The position numbers and the translations under genes are program-made. A stretch of DNA of 64,000 nucleotides from Loktanella sp. 5RATIMAR09 (GTDB taxonomy: Bacteria > Pseudomonadota > Alphaproteobacteria > Rhodobacterales > Rhodobacteraceae), in contig NZ_LJAL01000003.1 of NCBI RefSeq assembly GCF_001419985.1, forward strand, positions 248,001 through 312,000. Direction: 5' to 3'. The notes under the pieces were generated by a model that saw only the letters and a list, made by a program, of their open reading frames with translations, ran no database searches and was not told the origin of the DNA. Shown one piece after another: positions 50,768 to 59,654 of this stretch (positions are counted from its first letter, which is position 1; each line of letters starts with the position of its first letter).

Positions 50768-51949
50768 CTAGCTGACTGCGAACTTCAGCAGTTTGATCGC
50801 GGCAAAATCGCTGACCGCACCGCCCACGCGCTTGGTGGCATAGAAAAGCACATGCGGCTTGGCCGAGAACGGATCGCGCAACACGCGCAGATCAGGGCGT
50901 TCAGCCACGGTATAGCCGGCACGGAAGTCACCGAAGGCCACGGCCATCGCGTTATCACCAATATCAGGCATGTCCTCGGCGATCAGCACGCGGTAGCCCA
51001 GCAGGCGCGCAGGCTCGCCCATCGCCAGACCATCGACCCAGACAAAACGGCCATCGTTGTCCTTGAGCTTGCGGATATGGCCAGCGGTCTTGGAGTTCAT
51101 CACAAAGGTCGCATTGGCGCGGTATTCCGCCCCCAGCGCATAGACCAGATCAATGATCGGATCCGCACGGGTAATGCCGCCTGCCGTCTCAGAGGGCACA
51201 TAGCCAAGGTTGCCCCAGGTCCAGCTGTCGTTGTTGACCGTGCCATAGGTCAGCATGCCTGTCGGCTTGTCCACGCCGTCACCGTCAATAAAGGCGCTTG
51301 CTTCGGCACGGGCGAATTTGTCCGCAATCCGGCCTGCCAGCCAGCCCTCGATGTCGAACGCGCTGTCATCCAGCAAACGCTGCGATGCCTTGGGAAGCGC
51401 GGAGAGTTCATGCAGCGGAATGGAAATACGCTCAATGCGCGGTGTGTCGGTTTCCGTGACCGCACTGCTCTCTGTAGCCCAACCCGCACCCATTTCCGAG
51501 TGATCAACCAACACGTCATAAGACGTCGCATCAACATTGACGACGCTGGCAATCGACCGGATCGACGCGGTCGAGGACAGCGTATTCTGGATCGTTTCGG
51601 CCGTTTGCGGATCGACCAGATAGCCCCCGTCAGCGGCAATCGCCGTTCCCAGCGCCTTGCCTTCCAACTCAAGCCCACGCAAGCCATCATCATCGCCAGA
51701 ACGCAGATAGGCAGCAAAGGCCTTCTGGTGCGGCGCATCCTGTGATGCCGCATGGGCCAATGCCGTACGGGTCGTCATCATTGTCTTTCGGTCCAGCTTG
51801 TTCATCCGGTCATCCTGTTTTTGAAGTTTGGCATTCACGCCGTGGGAAAAGTCTTTGAAATCACTCATGAACCCGGCAATCGCCGTATTCAGTGACTGGG
51901 CAGGAGACACATCTTCCCCAGCCCGAGAATTGCTCTCAGTTGCTGTCAT
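50768..51949 (-). CDS. GTA orfg5: HK97-fold major capsid protein
   Basis: A 393-residue capsid precursor. The N-terminal scaffold-like delta domain (about 1-100) is helical and charged and should be removed by the prohead protease. The HK97 core follows (about 110-393), with GTAIAADGGYLVDPQTAETI (about 101-120), RIERISIPLHELSALPKASQRLLDDS and the E-loop/P-domain region up to the C-terminus ISDFAAIKLLKFAVS-like. It is the main particle protein. Confidence 0.95.
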   Translation of the reverse strand: MTATESNSRAGEDVSPAQSLNTAIAGFMSDFKDFSHGVNAKLQKQDDRMNKLDRKTMMTTRTALAHAASQDAPHQKAFAAYLRSGDDDGLRGLELEGKALGTAIAADGGYLVDPQTAETIQNTLSSTASIRSIASVVNVDATSYDVLVDHSEMGAGWATESSAVTETDTPRIERISIPLHELSALPKASQRLLDDSAFDIEGWLAGRIADKFARAEASAFIDGDGVDKPTGMLTYGTVNNDSWTWGNLGYVPSETAGGITRADPIIDLVYALGAEYRANATFVMNSKTAGHIRKLKDNDGRFVWVDGLAMGEPARLLGYRVLIAEDMPDIGDNAMAVAFGDFRAGYTVAERPDLRVLRDPFSAKPHVLFYATKRVGGAVSDFAAIKLLKFAVS

Positions 51950-51981
51950 AATCAGTCCTTTGATCTGTCCTTCGGGCGGGG

Positions 51982-52512
51982 TTAGTCCCGCGCCATCATG
52001 CGGCGCGCACCCTCGAATGCCGCAGCCATCTCACGCAATGCAGTCTCCGCAGGGTCCTCCCCCTTGGCACCCACACGCGCATCCGGAAGCATCGGAAAGG
52101 TGACCAAAGACACCTCCCAAAGTTCCAACTCAGACAACAGGCGTCCGCCCTTGTCGTTCTTGCGGGCCTTGACGGTGCGGTACCCGATGGACAAGCCATC
52201 AATCGCACCCGCTGCAATCAGCGACGCCGCCTCGCGGCCCTTGGCCACATCCGTCAGCAAACGTCCCTTGACCCATAGTCCTTTGGCGTCCTCACGCACC
52301 TCGTCCCAGACGCCAATCGGCTGGGCGGGGTCGTGTTGCCACAACATTTTCACACCGCGCCCGTTCGCCAGCGAGGCCCCGTAAGCGCCCTTTTCGACGG
52401 TGTCGCCGCCTTGATCCGACAGACCAAAGACCGAGGCATAGCCGCTGATCGTCGTCCCGTCAGTGACGGTAACGTCAGTGCCCAATGCGCTAAACTTATG
52501 TTCCAAATTCAT
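51982..52512 (-). CDS. GTA orfg4: HK97-type prohead protease
   Basis: A 176-residue serine protease that processes the capsid. GYASVFGLSDQGGDTVEKGAY (about residues 24-44), LWQHDPAQPIGVWDEV with the catalytic His (about 56-71), and GAIDGLSIGYR with the Ser (about 107-117) are visible. It overlaps the small gene upstream by 4 bases. Confidence 0.93.
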   Translation of the reverse strand: MNLEHKFSALGTDVTVTDGTTISGYASVFGLSDQGGDTVEKGAYGASLANGRGVKMLWQHDPAQPIGVWDEVREDAKGLWVKGRLLTDVAKGREAASLIAAGAIDGLSIGYRTVKARKNDKGGRLLSELELWEVSLVTFPMLPDARVGAKGEDPAETALREMAAAFEGARRMMARD

Positions 52513-52724
52513 GCCCGAACCCCGCTCAGTACTTTGACAATCTCAAAAATCAACAATCCCGCGCAGCCGCAGACGATCAGCCAGATTTGCCATTCCAGCC
52601 GTGCAACGATGAATTCGATCTGGCTCAGGCGCACATCAACCTGCGCAAACCAGAAATCTGTCACGGGTGGCGACCCGTCGCGGCGCGGCCTGCCGTCAAG
52701 CTCAACAACCTTACGATCCATCAC
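52509..52724 (-). CDS. GTA orfg3.5: small membrane protein
   Basis: A 71-residue protein with one membrane helix near the C-terminus (about 46-66, IWLIVCGCAGLLIFEIV). The N-terminus is polar. It overlaps portal (14 bases) and protease (4 bases) genes. Small proteins in this position are known from other GTA clusters; the function is unknown. Confidence 0.75.
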   Translation of the reverse strand: MMDRKVVELDGRPRRDGSPPVTDFWFAQVDVRLSQIEFIVARLEWQIWLIVCGCAGLLIFEIVKVLSGVRA

Positions 52725-53892
52725 CCACCTCCAAAGCCGGCAAACCCAACAGATTGCGCTTTTCGGCCGCTGTCAGGAAATCCGCCTCACTCACGCGCCG
52801 CCACTGGGCATCGCGTTCGGCCGAGAGCGCCGAGATCTGGTCCAGATCAGGACGCAACGCCACCTCTTCACCGCCATGATCAGACAGCCAGACCGCAATC
52901 GCGCTCAGCACACGGGTGGCCAGCGGCAGCACCGTCAGGCGGTAAAATGCGCGGTTGGCTTCTTGGTAATTGGCATAGGTCGCATCCCCGGGAATGCCCA
53001 AAAGCATCGGCGGCACCCCGTAGGCAATCGCAATCTCGCGCGCGGCGGCCTCTTTCGTTTTCTGGAATTCCATATCCGAGGGCGAAAACCCCATTGGTTT
53101 CCAATCCAGGCCCCCTTCCAGCAACATCGGCCTGCCCGCATTGCGCGCGCCCTGATGTTGGGTCTCCATCTCGCCCAGCAACCGGTCATATTGATCCGCC
53201 GTCAGCGATGATTGCCCATCCGCCCCGCGATAAACCAGCGCACCGGATGGGCGCGCGGCATTGTCCAGCAAGGCCTTTGACCACCGTGACGCCGCATTAT
53301 GCACATCAATCGCCGAGGCCGCCGCCTGCAGCGGCGAAAACCCGTAGTGGTCATCCTGCGGATGGAAACTCTTGATATGGCAAATCGGGCTCAGCCCCTC
53401 GGCCACGGCAAAACGGTGTTTGCGCCCGTTGACCATATATTCATAGCCCACAGGCCAGCCATCCGCACCCGGCACCACCGACATGCGGTCCGACCGCAGC
53501 ACATGCATCTCGGCAGGCAGGCCTTCATCTGCCACAGCCTCAAGATAGCCGTTGCCGGTCAGCAGAACCTGCCCGAAGAGTGCCTCCAGCAACTCAGCCC
53601 GCCCCTGTCCTGCATTCGGCCGCGCCAAGAGCGACTGGACAGGGTGGGTATCATACCGCCGCGCCGCGTCTTGCACGACAACTGGCAGGGCCGCCGCCGC
53701 CTCTGCGATCATCTTGACCGCACGAAAGCCGATGGGATTGCCGGTGAAACCCGCCCGCGTCAGTGACACCACATCGCGCGGCGACCACGCGACGCGACCG
53801 GCACCGGACATCGCCATTACGCGCCCGGTCGCCGAGGCTTTTACCTCGACAGGGGCCGCGTCTGGCTTGGTACGGTTTAAAAAATCAAACAT
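52711..53892 (-). CDS. GTA orfg3: HK97-type portal protein
   Basis: A 393-residue portal subunit; twelve copies form the DNA gate. GNPIGFRAVKMIAEAAAALPVV (about residues 51-72 in part), TGNGYLEAV (about 112-120) and the late GVPPMLLGIPGDATYANYQEANRAFY-type sequence (about 315-340) are typical. It lies 112 bases downstream of orfg2. Confidence 0.95.
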   Translation of the reverse strand: MFDFLNRTKPDAAPVEVKASATGRVMAMSGAGRVAWSPRDVVSLTRAGFTGNPIGFRAVKMIAEAAAALPVVVQDAARRYDTHPVQSLLARPNAGQGRAELLEALFGQVLLTGNGYLEAVADEGLPAEMHVLRSDRMSVVPGADGWPVGYEYMVNGRKHRFAVAEGLSPICHIKSFHPQDDHYGFSPLQAAASAIDVHNAASRWSKALLDNAARPSGALVYRGADGQSSLTADQYDRLLGEMETQHQGARNAGRPMLLEGGLDWKPMGFSPSDMEFQKTKEAAAREIAIAYGVPPMLLGIPGDATYANYQEANRAFYRLTVLPLATRVLSAIAVWLSDHGGEEVALRPDLDQISALSAERDAQWRRVSEADFLTAAEKRNLLGLPALEVGDGS

Positions 53893-54004
53893 TCAAAACT
53901 CCTGGTGCCGGTCGGTGGTGACCATCTGCAGTTCACGAGAAACAATTTGCCTGAGCGGGATTAGTAAATTGAGACAGCAGCGCGCGGTCCCGTGCGCAAC
54001 GCCT

Positions 54005-55405
54005 CTAAAGCGTACGAATGCTGGGGTTGCGCCACTTTGCGGCGGGTTCGATCATCAGATCATAAAGCGCCCAGACAAGTGCATCGACACGGTCGGGCGA
54101 TCCTTTGCCCTCATATCCTGCACTGGTCATCTGCCCCATCTGGTCTTCCAGCGCAGCGAGGCCAAGCATATGGGCCACGCGGCCCTGCTCATAGAGTGCC
54201 GCCACAGGTTCTGCCCGCGCAACTTTGCCTTTGCTGGCATGTACCGAACGATAAGGCACCATGCCATCCACACCGCGCAAGACCGCCTCAACCATATCAC
54301 CGCCCTGATTGACCTCGGCCACCAGACGGTCGGCCCCGTGTCTGCGCATCGCTGCAATTGCGGCCTCGGCCCAGACGGTCGGACGTGCCGCTTTCACACT
54401 GGCATCCTCTAACACAACGGCAGTCCACTGATGCGGCGGCCCTTTCATATAGACGCCCGCCACAACAATCCCGCAGGCGTCCGATCCTGCATGCGATGTG
54501 CCCGGCGGGTCGATTGCCACGACAATGCGATCAGGCACAGGCGCACCGGCCACCTGACAACGCGCGAGATCACCCGATGACCACAAAGCACCCTCTACTT
54601 CGGTCAGCATCAATCCTTCCATCTCCTGCCGCCCAAGAGAGGTGCCGCCATAGCGTCCCTCGATCTCGCGCAGGAAACTTGCGGCCAGATTCGCGCGGTT
54701 GGCCTGGGTGGGGGCGTGGGTCACGACTGTCGTGTCCATATCAAGCAGATCGCGCAAGAGCTGTGATTTGCGCGGTGTTGTGGTGACACAGGCCCGCGGA
54801 CTGTCCCCCAACCGCAGCGCGAACTGCAACATATCCCACGCCGCGTCCCCCTTGCGCCATTTTGCCAGTTCATCCGCCCAGACCGCATCAAACTGCGGCC
54901 CGCGGAGGCTATCGGGGTCATGCGCGGAAAAGACCTGCGCCTCGGCCCCGTTGGGCCAGACCAACAGCCGCCGCCCTGCAATCCACAGCGGGCGGCGGTC
55001 ATCAGGACAAACCGAAAGAATCCCGCTGTCACCAAAGACCATGACCTCGCGTGCCTGATCCATCGTTTCGCCGACCAAAGCCACACGACGCGCAGCGCCC
55101 GTCGCATGCGGCGTCGGCCCTTCGACCATTTTGCGCACCCATTCGGCACCGGCGCGGGTTTTTCCCGCACCGCGCCCGCCCAAGATCACCCAGGTCCGCC
55201 ACTCACCTTTTGGTGCGATCTGATGCGGCATCGCCCAGAAATCAAACAGATAGGGCAATGCCCGCAACTGCTGATCAGTCAGCATCTCCAAGAACGCCCT
55301 TTGCGATGAGGGCGTCGCGGAGGCGATCAAGTTGGCGCCCGATGTCATCCCTGATGGCGTCATAGTCGATGGCATCTGCATCAGGGTCGGATCCGAGTTT
55401 GTCAT
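54005..55405 (-). CDS. GTA orfg2: large terminase subunit
   Basis: The packaging motor, with ATPase and nuclease domains. 466 residues from the first start. Walker A is GGRGAGKTRAG (about residues 74-84), Walker B FDAVWADELAKW (about 171-182), and the C-terminal nuclease domain has VVAIDPPGTSHAGSDACG (about 292-309). The reading frame overlaps orfg1 by up to 131 bases; starts at 55381, 55363 or 55348 are possible and no ribosome-binding site decides. Confidence 0.93.
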   Translation of the reverse strand: MTNSDPTLMQMPSTMTPSGMTSGANLIASATPSSQRAFLEMLTDQQLRALPYLFDFWAMPHQIAPKGEWRTWVILGGRGAGKTRAGAEWVRKMVEGPTPHATGAARRVALVGETMDQAREVMVFGDSGILSVCPDDRRPLWIAGRRLLVWPNGAEAQVFSAHDPDSLRGPQFDAVWADELAKWRKGDAAWDMLQFALRLGDSPRACVTTTPRKSQLLRDLLDMDTTVVTHAPTQANRANLAASFLREIEGRYGGTSLGRQEMEGLMLTEVEGALWSSGDLARCQVAGAPVPDRIVVAIDPPGTSHAGSDACGIVVAGVYMKGPPHQWTAVVLEDASVKAARPTVWAEAAIAAMRRHGADRLVAEVNQGGDMVEAVLRGVDGMVPYRSVHASKGKVARAEPVAALYEQGRVAHMLGLAALEDQMGQMTSAGYEGKGSPDRVDALVWALYDLMIEPAAKWRNPSIRTL

Positions 55406-55622
55406 GGAATTTATCCTCCGCGATCACCACCCGCAGGTGCGACGCATGTAAAAGATCAAGCTGTTTGGTGATGTCGTTCAGATTGCCATGAGTGACCTTT
55501 TTCAGGTCATCAGCCATCTCGCGCAGCCGGTCGCGAATATACTGCGACACAGCATCCACTTCGACGAGCCTTTCAGCCGCCGTAGCAAGGCCATCCGGCC
55601 TCGTTTCATTTGGTGTATTCAT
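55275..55622 (-). CDS. GTA orfg1: small terminase subunit (TerS)
   Basis: A 115-residue helical protein, the first gene of the cluster. AERLVEVDAVSQYIRDRLREM (about residues 17-37) and the coiled region up to about 70 fit RcGTA TerS, which lacks the usual sequence-specific DNA-binding domain and so allows packaging of random host DNA. It overlaps orfg2. AAGG lies ten bases before the ATG. Confidence 0.88.
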   Translation of the reverse strand: MNTPNETRPDGLATAAERLVEVDAVSQYIRDRLREMADDLKKVTHGNLNDITKQLDLLHASHLRVVIAEDKFHDKLGSDPDADAIDYDAIRDDIGRQLDRLRDALIAKGVLGDAD

Positions 55623-55668
55623 TGTTAACTGACCTTGGGAAGGAAACTTCCGTTACGGTCGAGCGACA

Positions 55669-55735
55669 GGGATCACGTTCACTGATCCCCCTCTCCTAGC
55701 CTGTGTAAACTACGCCTGACACCACGATAAGTCAA
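55669..55735 (-). promoter_or_regulatory. GTA promoter and inverted repeat
   Basis: On the minus strand, TTGACT (55735-55730), a 17-base spacer and TAGTTT (55712-55707) form a candidate promoter. About ten bases after the expected start lies a perfect inverted repeat GGGATCA-N7-TGATCCC (55669-55689), which ends 47 bases before orfg1. It could bind a GTA regulator or form a leader hairpin. Confidence 0.55.
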
Positions 55736-55765
55736 CAAAAATGGCGCATCCAGCGGACGCGCCAT
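55736..55765 (-). terminator. Terminator of mltG
   Basis: ATGGCGC (55741-55747) and GCGCCAT (55759-55765) pair, with an inner TCC/GGA stem. On the minus strand it is followed by TTTTG, and the candidate -35 of the GTA promoter starts right after. It separates the fabF-mltG transcript from the GTA cluster. Confidence 0.75.
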
Positions 55766-55792
55766 TAAGTATTCTTTCATAAATATAAGGCG

Positions 55793-56950
55793 TTAGCCGT
55801 CGTTCGCGCGCACGGCCTCAATCTCGCGCCAGCGGGCGACGTTGCGGTTATGATCGTCCAGATTGGTCGCGAAAGCATGACCGCCGGTGCCATCGGCCAC
55901 AAAGAAAATATACTCTGTGGTATCAGGATCAAGTGCGGCTTCAATCGCCGCCTTCCCTGGATTGGCGATGGGCGTCGGTGGCAAACCGCTGATCACATAG
56001 GTATTCCAAGGCGTCTCGCCACGCAGTTCGCTCTGCCGCAAACCACGGCCCAAGACACCCTCACCACGGGTGATGCCGTAAATCACCGTCGGGTCTGTTT
56101 GCAGGCGCATACCAAGGTTCAAACGGTTCACAAAGACGCTCGATACCTGACGGCGCTCATCAGGTACACTGGTCTCTTTTTCGATGATGCTGGCAAGGAT
56201 CAGCGCCTCTTCGGGGGTTTCCAGCGGCAACCCGTCAACGCGGTTCTCCCATGCCTCGGCCAGAATAGCCGCCTGCGTGTCCTGCATCCGGTTCAGGATC
56301 GACGATACCGTATCGCCCGGCGTGAATTCGTAATCGCGCGGGGCCAGACTACCTTCGGCTGGTGCCTCGGTTACATCCGCGACAAGGCTGTCGATCTGCC
56401 CAAGCGCGTTCGCGATCTGCCAGCTTGTCGCGCCCTCGGCAATAACGAGCCGGAAAGTGGCGCTCCCATCTGCCTTGGTGGCCTCATAGCTTGCGGGCGG
56501 TTCGGTCTCGCCCACCACAAAATCAGCCACCTCGATGAATTCGTTTGTCGCCGGATCAAGTTCGCGCACATCAACAAGCGTCTGATTGATCCCGACACGA
56601 TAGATCACCTCGGCCCCGCAGGTATTCCGGCCACCGCGTGTGACGATATCAACGATTTCTTCCATCGATGCCGCTGCAGGCACACGGAAGCGGCCGAATT
56701 TCAGATCACCGGATTTTTCGGTGTAATCCGCGCCGACCTCAAAAACGAAGGTGGACGAAATCGCACCCTGATCCAGCAGATCAGCGCTCAGAGCTTTTAT
56801 GCTGCCCCCGCGCGGCACCTCAAGACAAATGGCGGCGTCCAGCGGGCCTGCCGTGCGGTATTCACGGCTACCCCAAGCAATAACGCCTGCCAGCAGGAAC
56901 AGCCCGACAATCAGGAACGTCAGCGCATTCGACGCGAGATGACGCCACAT
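55793..56950 (-). CDS. mltG: Endolytic murein transglycosylase MltG
   Basis: Cuts nascent glycan strands and sets peptidoglycan chain length. 385 residues. One N-terminal membrane helix (about 9-27) precedes a LysM-like region and the YceG domain, with the catalytic Glu in ASIIEKETSVPDERRQVSSV (about residues 252-271) and NRLNLGMRLQTDPTVIYG (about 274-291). The start overlaps the fabF stop by one base (TAATG). Confidence 0.95.
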   Translation of the reverse strand: MWRHLASNALTFLIVGLFLLAGVIAWGSREYRTAGPLDAAICLEVPRGGSIKALSADLLDQGAISSTFVFEVGADYTEKSGDLKFGRFRVPAAASMEEIVDIVTRGGRNTCGAEVIYRVGINQTLVDVRELDPATNEFIEVADFVVGETEPPASYEATKADGSATFRLVIAEGATSWQIANALGQIDSLVADVTEAPAEGSLAPRDYEFTPGDTVSSILNRMQDTQAAILAEAWENRVDGLPLETPEEALILASIIEKETSVPDERRQVSSVFVNRLNLGMRLQTDPTVIYGITRGEGVLGRGLRQSELRGETPWNTYVISGLPPTPIANPGKAAIEAALDPDTTEYIFFVADGTGGHAFATNLDDHNRNVARWREIEAVRANDG

Positions 56951-58209
56951 TACTCCACTTTCCCGAAGACGACACTCGCATTGGTGCCACCAAATCCAAA
57001 GGAGTTCGACAGAGCGATATCAATCTTGGCGGGCTTCTTTTCATTGGCGCAGAGATCGACCACGGTCTCGCAATCCACATTATCAAGGTTGATGGTCGGC
57101 GGCGCGACCTGATCGCGGATCGCCAAAATTGAGAAGATCGCCTCAATCGCGCCCGCCGCCCCCAAAAGGTGGCCCGTCGCAGATTTGGTTGAAGACATCT
57201 TCAACGACGATGCCGCATTGCCCACCAACCGCTCAACAGCGCCCAACTCAATCGTGTCCGCCATGGTCGAGGTGCCATGGGCGTTCACATAATTAATCCG
57301 GGTTGGATCAATGCCCGCATTGCGGCAGGCGGCACGCATGGCGCGTTCTGCGCCTTCATGGTCAGGTGGCGGGGCTGTGATGTGGTGGGCGTCACCGCTC
57401 AGACCATAGCCCAGAACCTCTGCGTAAATCTTGGCCCCGCGCGCTTTGGCGTGTTCATATTCCTCCAACACGACAATGCCGGCACCTTCCCCCATGACGA
57501 ATCCGTCGCGGTCGGCATCCCAGGGACGGCTGGCTTTGGTCGGGTCATCATTATGCTTTGTGCTCAACGCCTTGCAGGCGTTAAATCCGGCAATTCCCAA
57601 TTCGCAAATCGCAGCCTCGGCGCCACCGGCAATCATGACATCCGCATCACCATGCTGGATCAGACGCGACGCATCGCCAATCGCATGCGCACCCGTCGAA
57701 CAGGCCGTCACCACCGCATGGTTCGGGCCACGGAAGCCGTATTTGATCGACACCTGCCCCGAAATCAGGTTGATCAGCGCACCGGGCACAAAGAATGGCG
57801 ACACACGGCGCGGGCCTTTCTCGGCCATCATCACGGCGGTATTCGCAATCGAGTTCAAACCACCGATTCCCGATCCGATCATGACGCCTGTGCGTTCCAG
57901 ATCCTCACGATCCACAGGCGCCCAGCCTGAATCCTCAATCGCCTGCTGCGCCGCCGCCATGCCGAAGATGATAAAGGTATCGACTTTGCGCTGCTCTTTG
58001 GGATCAAGGTATGTGTCGGCGTTGAAGGTCCCGTCGGTGCCATCGCCCAAAGGCACTTCACAGGCATACTGTGTGGTCAGCCGGCTCGGGTCAAAACCGG
58101 TAATCTTGCCGGCGCCGGACTGGCCATCAAGAATACGCTCCCATGACTTTTCCACACCATCTGCAAGGGGCGTGACCAACCCCAGACCTGTCACAACAAC
58201 ACGACGCAT
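56950..58209 (-). CDS. fabF: Beta-ketoacyl-ACP synthase II
   Basis: Elongates fatty acyl chains by condensation with malonyl-ACP. 419 residues. The catalytic Cys lies in VVTACSTGAHAIG (about residues 166-178), and the two His in NAHGTSTMADT (about 308-318) and GHLLGAAGAIEA (about 344-355). GAGGTGAGGGC precedes the ATG. It is followed by mltG with an overlap. acpP lies 250 bases upstream. Confidence 0.97.
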   Translation of the reverse strand: MRRVVVTGLGLVTPLADGVEKSWERILDGQSGAGKITGFDPSRLTTQYACEVPLGDGTDGTFNADTYLDPKEQRKVDTFIIFGMAAAQQAIEDSGWAPVDREDLERTGVMIGSGIGGLNSIANTAVMMAEKGPRRVSPFFVPGALINLISGQVSIKYGFRGPNHAVVTACSTGAHAIGDASRLIQHGDADVMIAGGAEAAICELGIAGFNACKALSTKHNDDPTKASRPWDADRDGFVMGEGAGIVVLEEYEHAKARGAKIYAEVLGYGLSGDAHHITAPPPDHEGAERAMRAACRNAGIDPTRINYVNAHGTSTMADTIELGAVERLVGNAASSLKMSSTKSATGHLLGAAGAIEAIFSILAIRDQVAPPTINLDNVDCETVVDLCANEKKPAKIDIALSNSFGFGGTNASVVFGKVE

Positions 58210-58412
58210 TTTATGCCCTCACCTCTTCGCGTATTTGCCGACACTGATAGCCCAGCCAGGGGCCAAGGGGCAAGTCCAGCAATCTTGATCGGCAAGGATT
58301 GCACATGCCGCAAACAGCGTCAGCCGCGTTGTGCAGTCAAAATACCGCCAACGACTGATTCCAAGGGCGGCTCTCTCCGTCGGCCTTCGCGGACAAAACA
58401 CCCCACAAAAGC

Positions 58413-58439
58413 AAAACGGCGCCCCGAGGGACGCCGTTT
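58413..58439 (-). terminator. Terminator of acpP
   Basis: AAACGGCG (58414-58421) pairs with CGCCGTTT (58432-58439), with inner CCC/GGG pairing. On the minus strand it is followed by TTTTGCTTTTG. It lies 21 bases after the acpP stop. Confidence 0.85.
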
Positions 58440-58459
58440 CACAAAATCGGACCTAACGC

Positions 58460-58693
58460 TTAGCTTGCGCCGTCGATGAATTTGACCGCATCACCGAATG
58501 TCTGGATTGTTTCGGCAGCGTCGTCAGGGATTTCGATCCCGAACTCTTCTTCAAAAGCCATGACCAGCTCGACAGTGTCGAGGCTGTCTGCGCCCAGATC
58601 ATCAATAAAGGACGCAGCTTCCGTCACTTTGTCTTCTTCAACACCAAGATGCTCTACAACAATCTTGCGTACGCGGTCTGCAACGTCGCTCAT
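58460..58693 (-). CDS. acpP: Acyl carrier protein
   Basis: A 77-residue acidic carrier of fatty acyl chains. The phosphopantetheine site is Ser in [19 protein letters not shown] (Ser37 approximately). Helix II and the C-terminal [13 protein letters not shown] are typical. It has its own terminator and a 204-base upstream gap, so it is transcribed strongly on its own, as usual. Confidence 0.97.
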   Translation of the reverse strand: MSDVADRVRKIVVEHLGVEEDKVTEAASFIDDLGADSLDTVELVMAFEEEFGIEIPDDAAETIQTFGDAVKFIDGAS

Positions 58694-58897
58694 ATTAAAT
58701 CCTTACGTTTCTGTGGGCTCTCGCCCGTTGTTCCCTAGGCTTGTGCCTAATTTTACGCGCCCTTGACGGGTCGCAGTCTTATCTGCCCTGCACAACAATT
58801 GACGTGGCGTCACATGCACCAATCAGCAAATCTGCGTGGCCTATAGCAGAGAATACCCGCTTGGCAAACGCTTTCAATCACCGAAAGCGATGATCTT

Positions 58898-59635
58898 CTA
58901 GATCATGGCCATCCCGCCGTTCACATGCAAGGTCGTCCCTGTCGTATAAGCGGCCTCAGGGCTCGCAAGATAAAGTACAGCCGCAGCGATTTCATCAGCC
59001 TCCCCCATACGTCCCGCAGGAACCTGCGTCAGGATGCCGGACTTCTGATCATCGGTCAGCTTGTCTGTCATCGCTGTGGTGATGAAACCGGGGGCGACGC
59101 AATTCACGGTAATGCCACGGCTTGCCACTTCGTAAGCGATGGATTTCGACATCCCCACCATACCGGCCTTGGAGGCCGCATAGTTGGCCTGCCCGGGATT
59201 ACCGGTCGCGCCGACAACGGATGAGATATTCACGATGCGCCCCCAACGCGCTTTCATCATGCCACGGATCACGCCTTTGCACAGACGCATCGTCGATGTC
59301 AGGTTGACTTCCAGCACGGACGACCATTCCTCATCCGACATCCGCATAAAGATGTTGTCGCGCGTGATCCCGGCATTATTGACCAGAATATCCACCGATC
59401 CCATCAGGTCAGCGGCCTGTTTGGGCAGCGCCGTCACCGCCTCGGCATCGCTCAGGTTGCAGGGCAGAACATGCGCACGCTCACCCAAAGACGCGGCCAG
59501 TTCTTCGAGCGGGGCCACGCGGGTGCCTGATAGTGCAACAGTCGCACCCGCATCATAGAGTGCCTTTGCAATCGCGCCACCAATCCCACCGGATGCGCCC
59601 GTTACAAGCGCGTTCTTTCCATTCAGGTCAAACAT
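58898..59635 (-). CDS. fabG: 3-oxoacyl-ACP reductase
   Basis: NADPH-dependent reduction of 3-oxoacyl-ACP. 245 residues, SDR family: cofactor motif TGASGGIGGAIA (about residues 13-24), NNAG (about 86-89), catalytic Ser in NISSVVGATGNPGQANYAASKAG with Tyr and Lys in the YAASK motif (about 136-158). It lies 19 bases downstream of fabD. Confidence 0.97.
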   Translation of the reverse strand: MFDLNGKNALVTGASGGIGGAIAKALYDAGATVALSGTRVAPLEELAASLGERAHVLPCNLSDAEAVTALPKQAADLMGSVDILVNNAGITRDNIFMRMSDEEWSSVLEVNLTSTMRLCKGVIRGMMKARWGRIVNISSVVGATGNPGQANYAASKAGMVGMSKSIAYEVASRGITVNCVAPGFITTAMTDKLTDDQKSGILTQVPAGRMGEADEIAAAVLYLASPEAAYTTGTTLHVNGGMAMI

Positions 59636-59654
59636 TTATACGTCCTTCTTCATC

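Noticed and set aside
53893-54004. Ten-codon upstream ORF ending at the portal start (TGAATG)
   Set aside because: It has no ribosome-binding site and is short enough to occur by chance; kept only as a note.
41517-55622. Active prophage
   Set aside because: No integrase, repressor, replication, lysis or attachment-site signals; gene order and content match a gene transfer agent; base use is like the flanks; neighbours are housekeeping genes.
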